Shown in pieces: positions 20,496-29,565 of a stretch of 64,000 bases of DNA. How positions within the stretch are numbered: the stretch's first letter is position 1; each line of letters begins with the position of its first letter. The notes under the pieces are model-generated. The model had not been told where the DNA came from. It saw only the letters and a program-made list of their open reading frames with translations, and ran no database searches. The position numbers were made by a program, and so were the translations under genes. Origin of the DNA: Trichomonas vaginalis G3 (Eukaryota > Parabasalia > Trichomonadida > Trichomonadidae); contig NC_067208.1 in NCBI RefSeq assembly GCF_026262505.1, positions 11,913,962 to 11,977,961 of the forward strand, in the 5' to 3' direction.

Positions 20496-21222
20496 TTATG
20501 CAATTTTCTATAACATATATTTTGAATTTGTCAAAACCTTAAAAATTCGGTTATGTAAAAATTTCTGAACGGATCTTCTTGAAAACTTAATTCAAGGAAA
20601 TAAAGGGGAATATGAAAAAGAAGTTAATGATGATGAAGATGCCAGTATTATTGGACATGAATCAAAGAACCAAGATAAATAATTAGTAATTTATCTTTAT
20701 TTCTGCCATTTGAAGAGGAGTGTTTCCCACCAAAAAGTTGATATTATGGTAAATTTAGTTATCACTCCTTTCTAATATCCTCAGTTTTTTGACACTCGAA
20801 TATCATTTCTATCGAGTATGTAAATTCAGAAAACTCATATTATTAGATTTATAAGAATTATGCATAATAAAAATTGGTAATGAAGCTTTTTAATTTTGCT
20901 ATTCTCTATCATCTATTTTGTTGGATCATAAAATTTTTTTAGTTTTGATATAATGATTTTGCCTTCCTATTTAAAATTAAGACAATTAATATGTTTCAGG
21001 GTGCACTTACCATTAACATATCTTTAATTTAATGGTAAAAGAGTTTAATTGCCATATTAGTAATTAAGAGGTTATATAGTAACTTTTTCCCGACCAAAAA
21101 TATTAACTTTTTATTATAAAAAATTAGGATATAAAGCTTGGATGTCAAAAAAATTGAGAGCATGTCACAAAATTGTAAGTTTAGATTAAGTTTAAAATAT
21201 AGTAAAATCGACAGTTTATAAA
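20496..21222. other. Repeat-unit spacer, almost identical to 18450-19175
   Basis: Same noncoding sequence as the preceding unit with very few differences, consistent with a recent tandem duplication of about 2.04 kb. No independent gene seen. Confidence 0.6.
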
Positions 21223-21409
21223 TTATTTTTGACCCCATTCGAATGCATCGAAGTTGAAATCGTTCAATGACTTGATAATAACTGTTGGATGTGCATCAAC
21301 TTCTTCGATCGAAGAAGGCATTGGTAATTCTGGATCTGGAACCATAACAACTGCCATTCCAGCATTGTTTGCATCCTCGATGACCAATATGTTTTCTGAC
21401 TTGATAAAT
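21223..21409 (-). pseudogene. 3' fragment of HAD phosphatase gene, copy 3
   Basis: Third truncated copy, with the same roughly 24-base internal loss as the copy at 19176-19362. It begins and ends at the same points relative to the whole gene, so it was copied as part of the unit. Confidence 0.85.
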
Positions 21410-21534
21410 GTGTTGATGAATCAGAATAATTGAACAAGAATTCTGAAAGTTAAATAGATGAAAACAAAAGCTAATTTTTCAATCGAAATAACCGTTTTAT
21501 AAACAAAAACAGTTTGTCAAAGAAATTTTTAATT

Positions 21535-22539
21535 TCAAATTAAAATGAAAACAGAATAAGACATAAAGTGAAAAATCGATGAATATGGAATATTTTTAAT
21601 TGATGGACATGTTAGAATAGTTTCACCAAGTTGATATGCATCATATGAAACATCAAATGATGAAAACTTATTTGATGGATATAATGAACAAACACGAATA
21701 TATTTCATACTTGGACAATTATAAAACAAACTCCTTCCGGAGAATGAAACATTCCCATAATAACAAACAACTTTCAAACTTTTCATTTCATTGAAACATG
21801 AATTATTCAATACAGTTACAGAAGAAGGAATCAATATAGAAACAAGTTTAGGAACTTGATATATTGCTCTATATTGAATTTCTTTTAGAAATGATGGTAA
21901 AATTATCATAACTAAATTAGGGCAAGAAAAGAAATTTGATTGTTTCAGTATTTCAATTTTTGTCAAAGATAAATCAACAATTTCTAATGATTTAGTTCCA
22001 TGAAAAATTGCTCCATCTATATTTTTTAAATTTTTCCAGCCAACAAACTTTTCAAAAGTCGCTCCAGAAAACGCAAAATCTCCAATACTTATAATATTTT
22101 CCTTATTAGGAATGTCATCTACTTCAAAATTTATAGGAGAGCGAATTATTTTAGACATGTTTTTACTTAAAACAAAGTTATTCACAACAGAAAATGTATT
22201 TAAATTTGAGCATTGATTAAAAGCATAACCAGAAAAATATCTCAAATTTGGACCTAAATGGATTGATGATAAACCAGTAACGGCAAATGAATTCCAATCT
22301 AGACTTATTAGAGAATCGGGAAATTTTGCAGATGTTAACTGACCGCAATACAAGAATGCTTCACCACCAATAGATTCTATACTGGATTTTGATAGGTCTA
22401 ATGATGTTAATCTCCCAATAAAACAAGCTCTATAATAAATTGATTTATAAGAAGTATTCGAGACAACAATGCTCCCAGTATATGATTTATCAAACTCATA
22501 AATTATACTTTCTGATGCATTAATAATATGATCACTCAA
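21535..22539 (-). CDS. BspA-like leucine-rich repeat protein, array copy 4
   Basis: 334 codons. It differs from copies 1 and 3 by keeping an extra stretch (GEAFLYCGQLTSAKFPDSL, where the others have GEASVKFPDSL) and by lacking DENNNYFS. The extra stretch restores a regular LRR repeat, so this copy may keep the older form. It starts with TTG (complement of 22537-22539) after an in-frame TAA. It is nearest to the intact phosphatase gene. Confidence 0.6.
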   Translation of the reverse strand: MSDHIINASESIIYEFDKSYTGSIVVSNTSYKSIYYRACFIGRLTSLDLSKSSIESIGGEAFLYCGQLTSAKFPDSLISLDWNSFAVTGLSSIHLGPNLRYFSGYAFNQCSNLNTFSVVNNFVLSKNMSKIIRSPINFEVDDIPNKENIISIGDFAFSGATFEKFVGWKNLKNIDGAIFHGTKSLEIVDLSLTKIEILKQSNFFSCPNLVMIILPSFLKEIQYRAIYQVPKLVSILIPSSVTVLNNSCFNEMKSLKVVCYYGNVSFSGRSLFYNCPSMKYIRVCSLYPSNKFSSFDVSYDAYQLGETILTCPSIKNIPYSSIFHFMSYSVFILI

Positions 22540-23090
22540 TTATGTAATTTTCTCATAAATATTGTAACCATTTGAATTTGTCAAAACCTTAAAAATTCTA
22601 TTGAGCGAAATTTCTGAGCCGAACTTCTTGAAAACTTAATTCAAGGAAACAAAGTGGAATATGAAAGAGAAATTTATGATGATGAAGTTGTCAACATTAT
22701 TGGATATGAATCAAAGAATTGAGTTAAATTGATTGATTTAGAATTGAACGAACATATAATCAATGCATCAAGGAACTTAATGTATGAGTTCGATATGTCA
22801 TATACAGGGGAAATTGCTATTACCAATAATGTTTATAAAACAATTTTCATTGGATTACATAAATAATGGAAATCCACATCATTAGATTCATCACAATTAA
22901 GTGTAATGGAAATTGGTGGCGAAGCTTTTTTATTTTGCCATTCTTTATCATCTGTTTTGTCGAATCGCAAAATTTTTTAGCTTTGATACAATGATTTTGC
23001 TATGCCTATTTAAAATAAAGACAACTGATATGTTAAACAAATAAAAAAGTATATTATATTTAAAATATAGTAAAATCGACAGTTTATAAA
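22540..23090. other. Repeat-unit spacer with plus-strand LRR N-terminal relic
   Basis: About 22738-22945 on the plus strand reads like the N-terminus of the same LRR family (HIINASRNLMYEFDMSYTGE, later MEIGGEAFLFC) with a stop inside. It lies head-to-head with copy 4. No working gene. Confidence 0.55.
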
Positions 23091-23777
23091 TTATTTTTGA
23101 CCCCATTCGAATGCATCGAAGTTGAAATCGTTCAATGACTTGATAATAACTGTTGGATGCGCATCAACTTCTTCGATCGAAGAAGGCATTGGTAATTCTG
23201 GATCTGGAACCATAACAACTGCCATTCCAGCATTGTTTGCTCCTTTAACACCATTTGGTGCATCCTCGAAGACCAATATGTTTTCTGGCTTGATAAATCC
23301 AAGTTTCTTCATAGAAGTGAGGAAAATCTCTGGATTTGGTTTACCATGAGAAACTTCATCACCACATGTGATTGCTGGGAACTGATCGTAAAATTCTTTG
23401 TGATTTACAATCTTGTAAACGTAATTTCCTCTGTTTGAGCTTGTTGCAAGGGCCATTGGGATCTTGCGGTCAATGAATTTCTGTACTAACTCTTTTGCGC
23501 CAGGAAATAGCTTGGCTGTAGGAAATACTTTGCAAAGTGCTTCATCACGGATTTTAATGTATTCTTCCCAGGTGTATGGGAGTCCATACTCCTTAACAAT
23601 AAGTTTGCACGCATCTGGACCTGTTAATCCCATCAACTTCTTCCTGAAATCCCAATTAAGGAAGTGGCCAGTGAGTTCTTGATGAATTTTTGCGTATATT
23701 GGCTCTGTATCGAGCAAAAGACCATCATTGTCGAAGACTACAGCATAAATTGGATGTGGCCAGACTTTTTGAGTCAT
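23091..23777 (-). CDS. HAD-family phosphatase (HDHD1/beta-phosphoglucomutase-like)
   Basis: 228 residues, complete. Motif I is VFDNDGLLLDTEP (nucleophile Asp16, acid Asp18), motif II is ALATSSNRGN, motif III is the Lys in GKPNPEIF, and motif IV is VFEDAPNGVKGANNAGM. A helical cap lies between motifs I and II, as in the pseudouridine-5'-phosphatase and sugar-phosphate group of subclass I HAD enzymes. Likely cytosolic, removing phosphate from a small metabolite; the substrate cannot be told. A TCATTT initiator-like box lies 13 bases before the ATG. Three truncated copies of its 3' end lie downstream in the LRR array. Confidence 0.9.
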   Translation of the reverse strand: MTQKVWPHPIYAVVFDNDGLLLDTEPIYAKIHQELTGHFLNWDFRKKLMGLTGPDACKLIVKEYGLPYTWEEYIKIRDEALCKVFPTAKLFPGAKELVQKFIDRKIPMALATSSNRGNYVYKIVNHKEFYDQFPAITCGDEVSHGKPNPEIFLTSMKKLGFIKPENILVFEDAPNGVKGANNAGMAVVMVPDPELPMPSSIEEVDAHPTVIIKSLNDFNFDAFEWGQK

Positions 23778-24121
23778 CAGATAAAAAAATGAGCGGAAAA
23801 ATTCCGATCAAAAAATTGTTCTCCAACTTTACATTTTTGCATCAGTTTTATTTTTGTAGAAAGAATAGTGGAAGCCAGGAACAAATTCAATAGGGACGAT
23901 AAGGAAAAATCATAAAATCTCAAACGAAATTTCATATTCGTCCTTCGCAAACTGATCTTATATCTTTTGCCTGTGTTTAAGGACTTGCATAAGTTGTTCA
24001 GAACTATCTTGTAGCGTAGTTCAATACAAATTTGATAAAAAATTTCAAAAATATCAAAAATATTAAGAATTCTTCGGCTATAATAAACATAAAACAACTT
24101 TATAATAAGAAAAGATATGTA

Positions 24122-24754
24122 TTATAAACAACGAGGTGATAAATCAAATCCGCCGCAAATAAGAACGAGAATGAAGTAAATAATAAATGCGCAAAGCAAA
24201 AACACAAGTATCCAAACAAATATGTGCGTAATTTCTTGCTTTGCTATGCTAGGCTTAATCATTTTTGGAATTCTAACAATTAATGAGTTTTCAGCTGCAC
24301 TTTCAAACTCTGATGGATACTCTTCATCAACTAAAGGAGAAACTCCTTCATCAGCTTCATCAATTTGCGAAGGCGGGACAATTGCGCCTGCAACTGAAAG
24401 TAATGATTGTTTAACCAAGATAAGTTGTGGCTCAAAGCTAGTTTGGAGGCCAAACGGACTTGCTTTTCTCCAATCTGTACCATGACTACGAATAAATCTA
24501 CTTTTCATATCATCAAGGGCTTTATCTAAAATATTTCTATCATTTGTATTTTTAACAACGCATATATAAGTGAGTCCTTCTTCCTCATATAGTATTCCCC
24601 ATAAAAAATTGTCTGCTAAGAGAATTGTTTTTCCTGGTTCAAGTTTGTTGTTTTCAACATAACGTTGGAAAAAGAGATCGAAATTCCCTTGTTCTGGACA
24701 GTGCTGAACTAAAGGAATATCTTTCCTAAGTATAGAAGCATAACAAAATTCCAT
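24122..24754 (-). CDS. VAMP7-like longin protein with C-terminal anchor, SNARE motif unclear
   Basis: 210 residues from the ATG at 24754 (the open frame runs five codons further, but from GTG). Residues about 1-105 fit a longin domain (MEFCYASILRKDIPLVQHCP, ILLADNFLWGILYEEEGLTY, LDDMKSRFIRSHG). Residues about 178-202 are a membrane anchor (ITHIFVWILVFLLCAFIIYF) followed by LICGGFDLSPRC, close to the VAMP7 ending CGGF..PSC. Between them, where VAMP7 has its R-SNARE helix, there is an acidic, Pro-containing stretch (PPSQIDEADEGVSPLVDEEY) without a clear heptad pattern or zero-layer Arg. Probably an endomembrane traffic protein that has lost or strongly changed its SNARE motif. Confidence 0.75.
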   Translation of the reverse strand: MEFCYASILRKDIPLVQHCPEQGNFDLFFQRYVENNKLEPGKTILLADNFLWGILYEEEGLTYICVVKNTNDRNILDKALDDMKSRFIRSHGTDWRKASPFGLQTSFEPQLILVKQSLLSVAGAIVPPSQIDEADEGVSPLVDEEYPSEFESAAENSLIVRIPKMIKPSIAKQEITHIFVWILVFLLCAFIIYFILVLICGGFDLSPRCL

Positions 24755-25114
24755 AAAAAGGATTGTCACTTTTTACACCTCATGTTGAAATTTCGAAATC
24801 TGATAAAAAAAAATTAAGAGAAATCAATGCAGATGCACATATACCTTCGTTATAAGGTATATTTGCTAATTACAATGTAAAAAATGTATGCTTAGCAATA
24901 AATAAACTTTATTTTATACAAACAAAATTAACACTGGAGTACATTTATATAAAATTTATATCCTTTTGATATTATATAAGTAGAGTTCAGCTAGTTTGAC
25001 TGACAATGTTCCAAAATCTAGTTGTAAAAATATTTGAACAAAAATCAAGTAATAATGATGCAACAATAAACGTAGAATTCTCTAGTAACTTGTGTTTTAT
25101 GATTTCGATATAAA
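24755..25114. other. Intergenic, nothing recognised
   Basis: A+T-rich sequence between two minus-strand genes. No open frame, repeat or RNA gene seen. Confidence 0.5.
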
Positions 25115-25381
25115 CTAGATTGTTACTGATGATAATTGTTTGAAAGTATTTATTACGTATTGTTTTTGCTGAGGCGTTGCATTTTCAAAATCTCCTAGGA
25201 TTTCAATGATATCATCTAAGTCATCTGTCGAAATCGTTCCGAATCTTAAGTTATTTTTTCTTATATCTTCGAGCTCTTTCTTTTTTGCATCTGCCAGTAA
25301 CAACAGGTTCTTTTTATATTGTATTACTTTTTCTATTTCAGTATCTAGCTGCTTGCTAATCTCTTCTAAACTTGGATTCAT
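25115..25381 (-). CDS. Small coiled-coil protein
   Basis: 88 residues from the ATG at 25381. Mostly helical: EEISKQLDTEIEKVIQYKK and LLLLADAKKKELEDIRKNN look like a coiled coil, followed by an acidic loop (STDDLDDIIEILGDFENATP) and a short helix. No family recognised. It is divergent from the gene at 25418 with only 36 bases between the start codons, so the two probably share a promoter. Confidence 0.6.
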   Translation of the reverse strand: MNPSLEEISKQLDTEIEKVIQYKKNLLLLADAKKKELEDIRKNNLRFGTISTDDLDDIIEILGDFENATPQQKQYVINTFKQLSSVTI

Positions 25382-25417
25382 GAATAAAGGTGACAATTTT
25401 AAAAGTTTTTCGAAAAC

Positions 25418-25774
25418 ATGAGTAATGATACAAATTATTGGAATTTTACAATGGCAAGATTCAACGCATGCAAGAAGCAGACACGTGAGGAAATGTTTAG
25501 AGCAAATGAAACGCCTGAATTCATGCATTATTACATAAACCACGATGAGAATCAAAGTTATAGTTATCTAAAACAGAAAATGAATGAAGTAGCCGAATTG
25601 GAAGCTCAATATGTACAAATGGCTCTTAGAATGTCACCTCGTAATGAAAAGCCATATTACGAACAAATTCGCCTGAAAGACTTCGAGACAAGAAAAGTAG
25701 TAATTAACAATCAACTAGCTAAGCAACTTCGCGATCACATCAAATTATTGATTGAACAAGCTAAAAAAGCTTAA
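25418..25774 (+). CDS. Small helical hypothetical protein
   Basis: 118 residues, charged and mostly helical (CKKQTREEMFRANETPEFMH, YLKQKMNEVAELEAQYVQMA, AKQLRDHIKLLIEQAKKA). No signal or membrane segment. The stop TAA is followed by AA (TAAA word). It shares a 36-base intergenic promoter with the divergent coiled-coil gene, which suggests co-expression. Function unknown. Confidence 0.6.
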   Translation: MSNDTNYWNFTMARFNACKKQTREEMFRANETPEFMHYYINHDENQSYSYLKQKMNEVAELEAQYVQMALRMSPRNEKPYYEQIRLKDFETRKVVINNQLAKQLRDHIKLLIEQAKKA

Positions 25775-27070
25775 AACCGACAATACAATTGCAATAAATT
25801 AGTCACAAAATACAATATTACTAACGAATTCTTATTAATTTTCATTCTTGAATTGACAAATTTTTAATAATCAAAGGTAACTAAACTCCTTTCGCCGATC
25901 CGATTTGCCCCATATTTAAAATATAGCTTGCATATGTAGAAGAAAAGCTAATTTTGAAGTACGCCCCAAATCCACCAACAGGATTTCGAGCTACTAAAAA
26001 GGTACTTTTAAATGTGATTTTTTTATAAAAAATTAAATTTATTTTAAGATCAGACTAAAAACTAATTTTATGGAAAATCTATATCGACAAATTTATTACT
26101 TATTGGGTATATAGATTTTTTGATTATGGCGATTATGTCTGATATGCTTCCAATAAGCCAAAACACATTTCATACTGATTTCTATAAAAGGTATCTTTAT
26201 TATAGAAGTGTAAGCTATATCTGTTTGTTTTTTTATTATAACAAATTCAAAATTCTCTTATAAGGACTAGATGAAATCTGTATTATTAAATCATTAGCTA
26301 AATGAAGGTTCAAATAGAAAGTAAATATCAATTTATATGATACTGAAACCAAATAGTTCTTTTAATAAAAGATAACACGCTGAAAATTATTGAGTATTTG
26401 CAAATCTCAAAAATCTATTGGTGAATTTGGCTCAACTTTTAAAATTATAACATCCATATCAAATCATAAAAGCAGACAAAAATTAAAGCCAAACCTATCG
26501 GCCAATTTTTTTTTGATATTTTGATTTTTGAGGTATATTTTTAAAAGTGGATTTAAAGCACTTATGAAAAAACATTAACTTCTGTCGTTATGATTATTGA
26601 TTTAGACAATAATGATTTTAATCTTTGATTATCAAAACACTAAAGTCATCTTTTTAACATTTGCTTGGTAGCATTAACTCAAGTCTAAAGTACTATTTTA
26701 TGTGGCACTCTTAGAATTTTTGTATTCATTGTACACGCTGAAATAGTACCATTAAAGTTATGGCGGACTTTCAAAAAATAGTTTGGTCACCTTTTAATAA
26801 TCTCGAATCTTATATTATTCAAAACTTCGAATACATAAAACTAACTTAGACTCGTACGACCAATTTATGTTGCAACTATTTGACTAATTAATTCAAAATT
26901 TATTTTCATAATATTTTTGTTTACTATTTTATTGGATATTTTACATATATTTCTTTTCTATTTTAGATAAATGTTTGATTTTATTACTTTAATTCTATTT
27001 AATTTCCAAATTTGATTAAAATCTTTTTTTGAACATATTTTACATTGTAATATATTTATTAAAAGTTTTA
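25775..27070. other. Long intergenic region, no gene seen
   Basis: About 1.3 kb of A+T-rich DNA with stops in all frames. I saw no convincing coding trace, RNA gene or inverted-repeat element in it. Confidence 0.5.
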
Positions 27071-27129
27071 TACATGGCACGATGGGCGCTACTTTTTTGG
27101 CGCCAGCGGCGCCGCCCGCGCCTCCGGTG

Positions 27130-28545
27130 TAGGGATGCGACGGTTTTACGCCATGACCGTTTAAAAATAGAATAATACGCCATTTTTGGGGCCGAATGGC
27201 GGGTACGAAGTAGCCGCCATTCGGCCGAATAACAAAACAATACAAAATTATCGCCGTCCTTTTTTTTCTCTCTCTCTCTCTTTCTTTTCTCTTTCCTCTT
27301 TTTACTCCTCTTTCTCTTTTCATCATTAAACGTAGAAAGATATATTAATATTATTTTAAAATTAAAAAAAAAAAGAAAGAAAGTATAATAAGTAATTATT
27401 TAGTTATCGATATATATATGTAAAGTGATAATCTGAGGATAATCTGAGGAGGAGTCTGAGGATTAGACCGAGGAGTAGTTTGAGGAGTTTGATGATAATC
27501 TGAGGAGTTTGAGGAGTAGTCTGAGGAGTAGTTTGAGGAGTAGTCTGAGGTGTTTGAGGATAATCTGAGGAGTTGTCTGAGGAGTAGTTTCAGGAGTTGT
27601 CTGAGGATAATTTGAGGAGTTTGAGGAGTAGTCTGAGGAGTTTGAGGAGTAGTCTGAGGAGTTTGAGGATAATCTGAGGAGGAGTCTGAGGATTAGACCG
27701 AGGAGTAGTTTGAGGAGTAGTCTGAGGAGTTAGAGGATAATCTGAGCATAATCTGAGGAGGAGTCTGAGGATTAGACCGAGGAGTAGTTTGAGGATAATC
27801 TGAGGAGGAGTCTGAGGATTAGACTGAGGAGTAGTTTGAGGATAATCTGAGGAGTAGTTTCAGGAGTAGTCTGAGGACTAGTCTGATGAGGAGGACTCTA
27901 AGGAGTAGTCTGAAGAGTAGTCTCAGGAGGAAGATCTGAGGAGGAGTCTTATGAGGAAGATCTGAGGAGTAGTCTGATGAGGAGGGGTCTAAGGAGTAGT
28001 CTGAGGATGATCTGAGGATAACCTGATGACTAGTCTAGGAGTGGTCTAATAAAAATGTAAAATATTTTCAAAGAAAAAATTCTATGAATTTTATATTTTA
28101 ATTCTTAGCATTATACTGAATAAAATAAACATAAATATCAAAATTTGAAATTGAACACGCCAAAAAATTGATAATCCACATTCAATATTTTGTAAGTGGC
28201 GTACTTTTTGAATACTCGCCATACGCCTTGGAGTTCTCAATTTTGAATTCGCCTTTATTTGGGCGACCTCAGAAAAATACGCCATTAAGAAAATATTGTA
28301 TGAGATTTTAAATTTGAAAACGCTCTACCTTAAGGAATTAAATTTATTAAGATATATTTATATATAATAAACGATTACTTAAAAAAAAGTATTTCATCGC
28401 TTATGTAAGTTTCAAAAAAATCACGAAAATAAAAAAATCAAGATTAAAATTTTATTTTTAATTTTTGAATTTCTCAAATGGCGAAATTTTTGGGCGAACA
28501 AAAAAAATGTACGCCCGGTCAAATGGCGTGTTTAACGCATCCCTA
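27130..28545. mobile_element. Non-autonomous hAT-type transposon
   Basis: The termini are TAGGGATGCG at 27130-27139 and its exact complement at 28536-28545; the similarity extends inward to ACGCCATGACCG / ACGCCATTTGACCG. The element is flanked by a perfect 8-bp duplication CTCCGGTG (27122-27129 and 28546-28553). An 8-bp duplication and TAGGG-type ends are hallmarks of the hAT superfamily. Subterminal ATGGCG/CGCCAT words recur near both ends, as expected for transposase binding sites. No transposase is encoded; the middle is a minisatellite. Its insertion split the GC-rich end of the surrounding element, so it is younger than that element. Confidence 0.85.
27427..28050. repeat. Minisatellite of TCTGAGGAG-type units
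   Basis: About 620 bp of degenerate direct repeats built from words such as TCTGAGGAGTAG, TTTGAGGAGTAG and ATAATCTGAGGA, with unit lengths near 9-15 bases and longer repeated phrases (for example GAGGAGTCTGAGGATTAGAC, seen at about 27449, 27683, 27757 and 27805). Strong strand bias: G-rich, almost no C on the plus strand. It fills the middle of the hAT-type element. No coding potential is evident. Confidence 0.9.
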
Positions 28546-29565
28546 CTCCGGTGGCTCCCACTGGTGGGGAGGAGACGATAGAAAAAGATATAAATTTTAC
28601 TAAAAAAATTGAATTTTGGAAATTCTTTTGATTTTTTTGAATGATTTACGAAGAGATTGAACACATTTTGTACTATGAAATATCGTTATTAATAAATTTA
28701 CTTCTTAAACATTTATTAAAATCGCAATTTTGAATATTTTTATGATTTTTTTTGACCCGATCACTTGCGCCCGCGCCCACTGGGAGGGGTGCTTGTAAAG
28801 TATTCAAAAATCAATGTAAACATTTCAATTTTTGCTCCCACCTCCCATTGGGAGGGGGGCATATATCTTGTAGCGTTCAAGTTCAAGTGATGAAAGTGCA
28901 TAAGAAAGCTCCTTAATCATACCGATAGAAACAGCATTAGGGGCGCCAAATGGCGCTCGGTGATGTTTCCCATAAAAGCTTAATTTCAGGTATCCATAAT
29001 CATAACCTGTCAGACGCAATAATTCATTAGCACACAATCATCGTTTCTCAATCAAGAAACGAAACGCACGATTGATTATGCTGGCCATTAAATTTTCATA
29101 TCAAATAATTTACTACTTCAAGAAAAATTAAAGACTATCATCAACCAAAGCTTAAAATTCTCAGTGTTTACAACTCTCATACTTCGAATATGCATATTTC
29201 CAAAATAGCATGAAAATTTTTTTCATTTGAGCTCATTTTCTTTTGTTCTATTAACTAATACATGCAGTACAAGCTTGTTATACGTATACTTAATAAGTAA
29301 GGTCTTAAGGGAAATAATAAAAAAGAATTTTGCTATTAATTATATTAAACAATATTTATTTGTAATTTCGTGATAATTATATTTCGTATTACAAAGTAAA
29401 GGTATTTGATATAATGTTTGCCTTACAAAAATGTTTCCTTTGTCTTGCCACCATAGGTATTCTATTTTGTCACTTTTTGCGCCCGCCGTGCCATGTATAA
29501 TTAAAAGAGGGTATTTATTTGATAATAATAAAAAGGAATAATCATATAAAAATATAACGTGACAA

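Larger units (their letters stand above)
27071..29497. mobile_element. Inverted-repeat DNA transposon relic with a nested element
   Basis: The ends are inverted: TACATGGCACGATGGGCGC at 27071 and the complement of TACATGGCACGGCGGGCGC ending at 29497. Both ends are flanked by TA, which suits a Tc1/mariner-like target site, although the terminal bases are themselves TA-rich. Without the nested hAT-type element the unit is about 1.0 kb and carries no transposase. Its left end is notably GC-rich (GGCGCCAGCGGCGCCGCCCG). A 70-codon minus-strand frame at 28825-29037 has no recognised product. Confidence 0.55.

Noticed and set aside
26958-27326. Minus-strand frames across the GC-rich transposon end
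   Set aside because: Composition (Arg/Gly/Ala runs, MKRERGVKRGKRK) follows from GC-rich and CT-rich DNA, and the frame crosses two transposon boundaries.
28825-29037. 70-codon frame in the outer inverted-repeat element as a gene
   Set aside because: It has no recognised family, ends in a GC-rich repeat and lies in a non-autonomous element; kept only as a remark.
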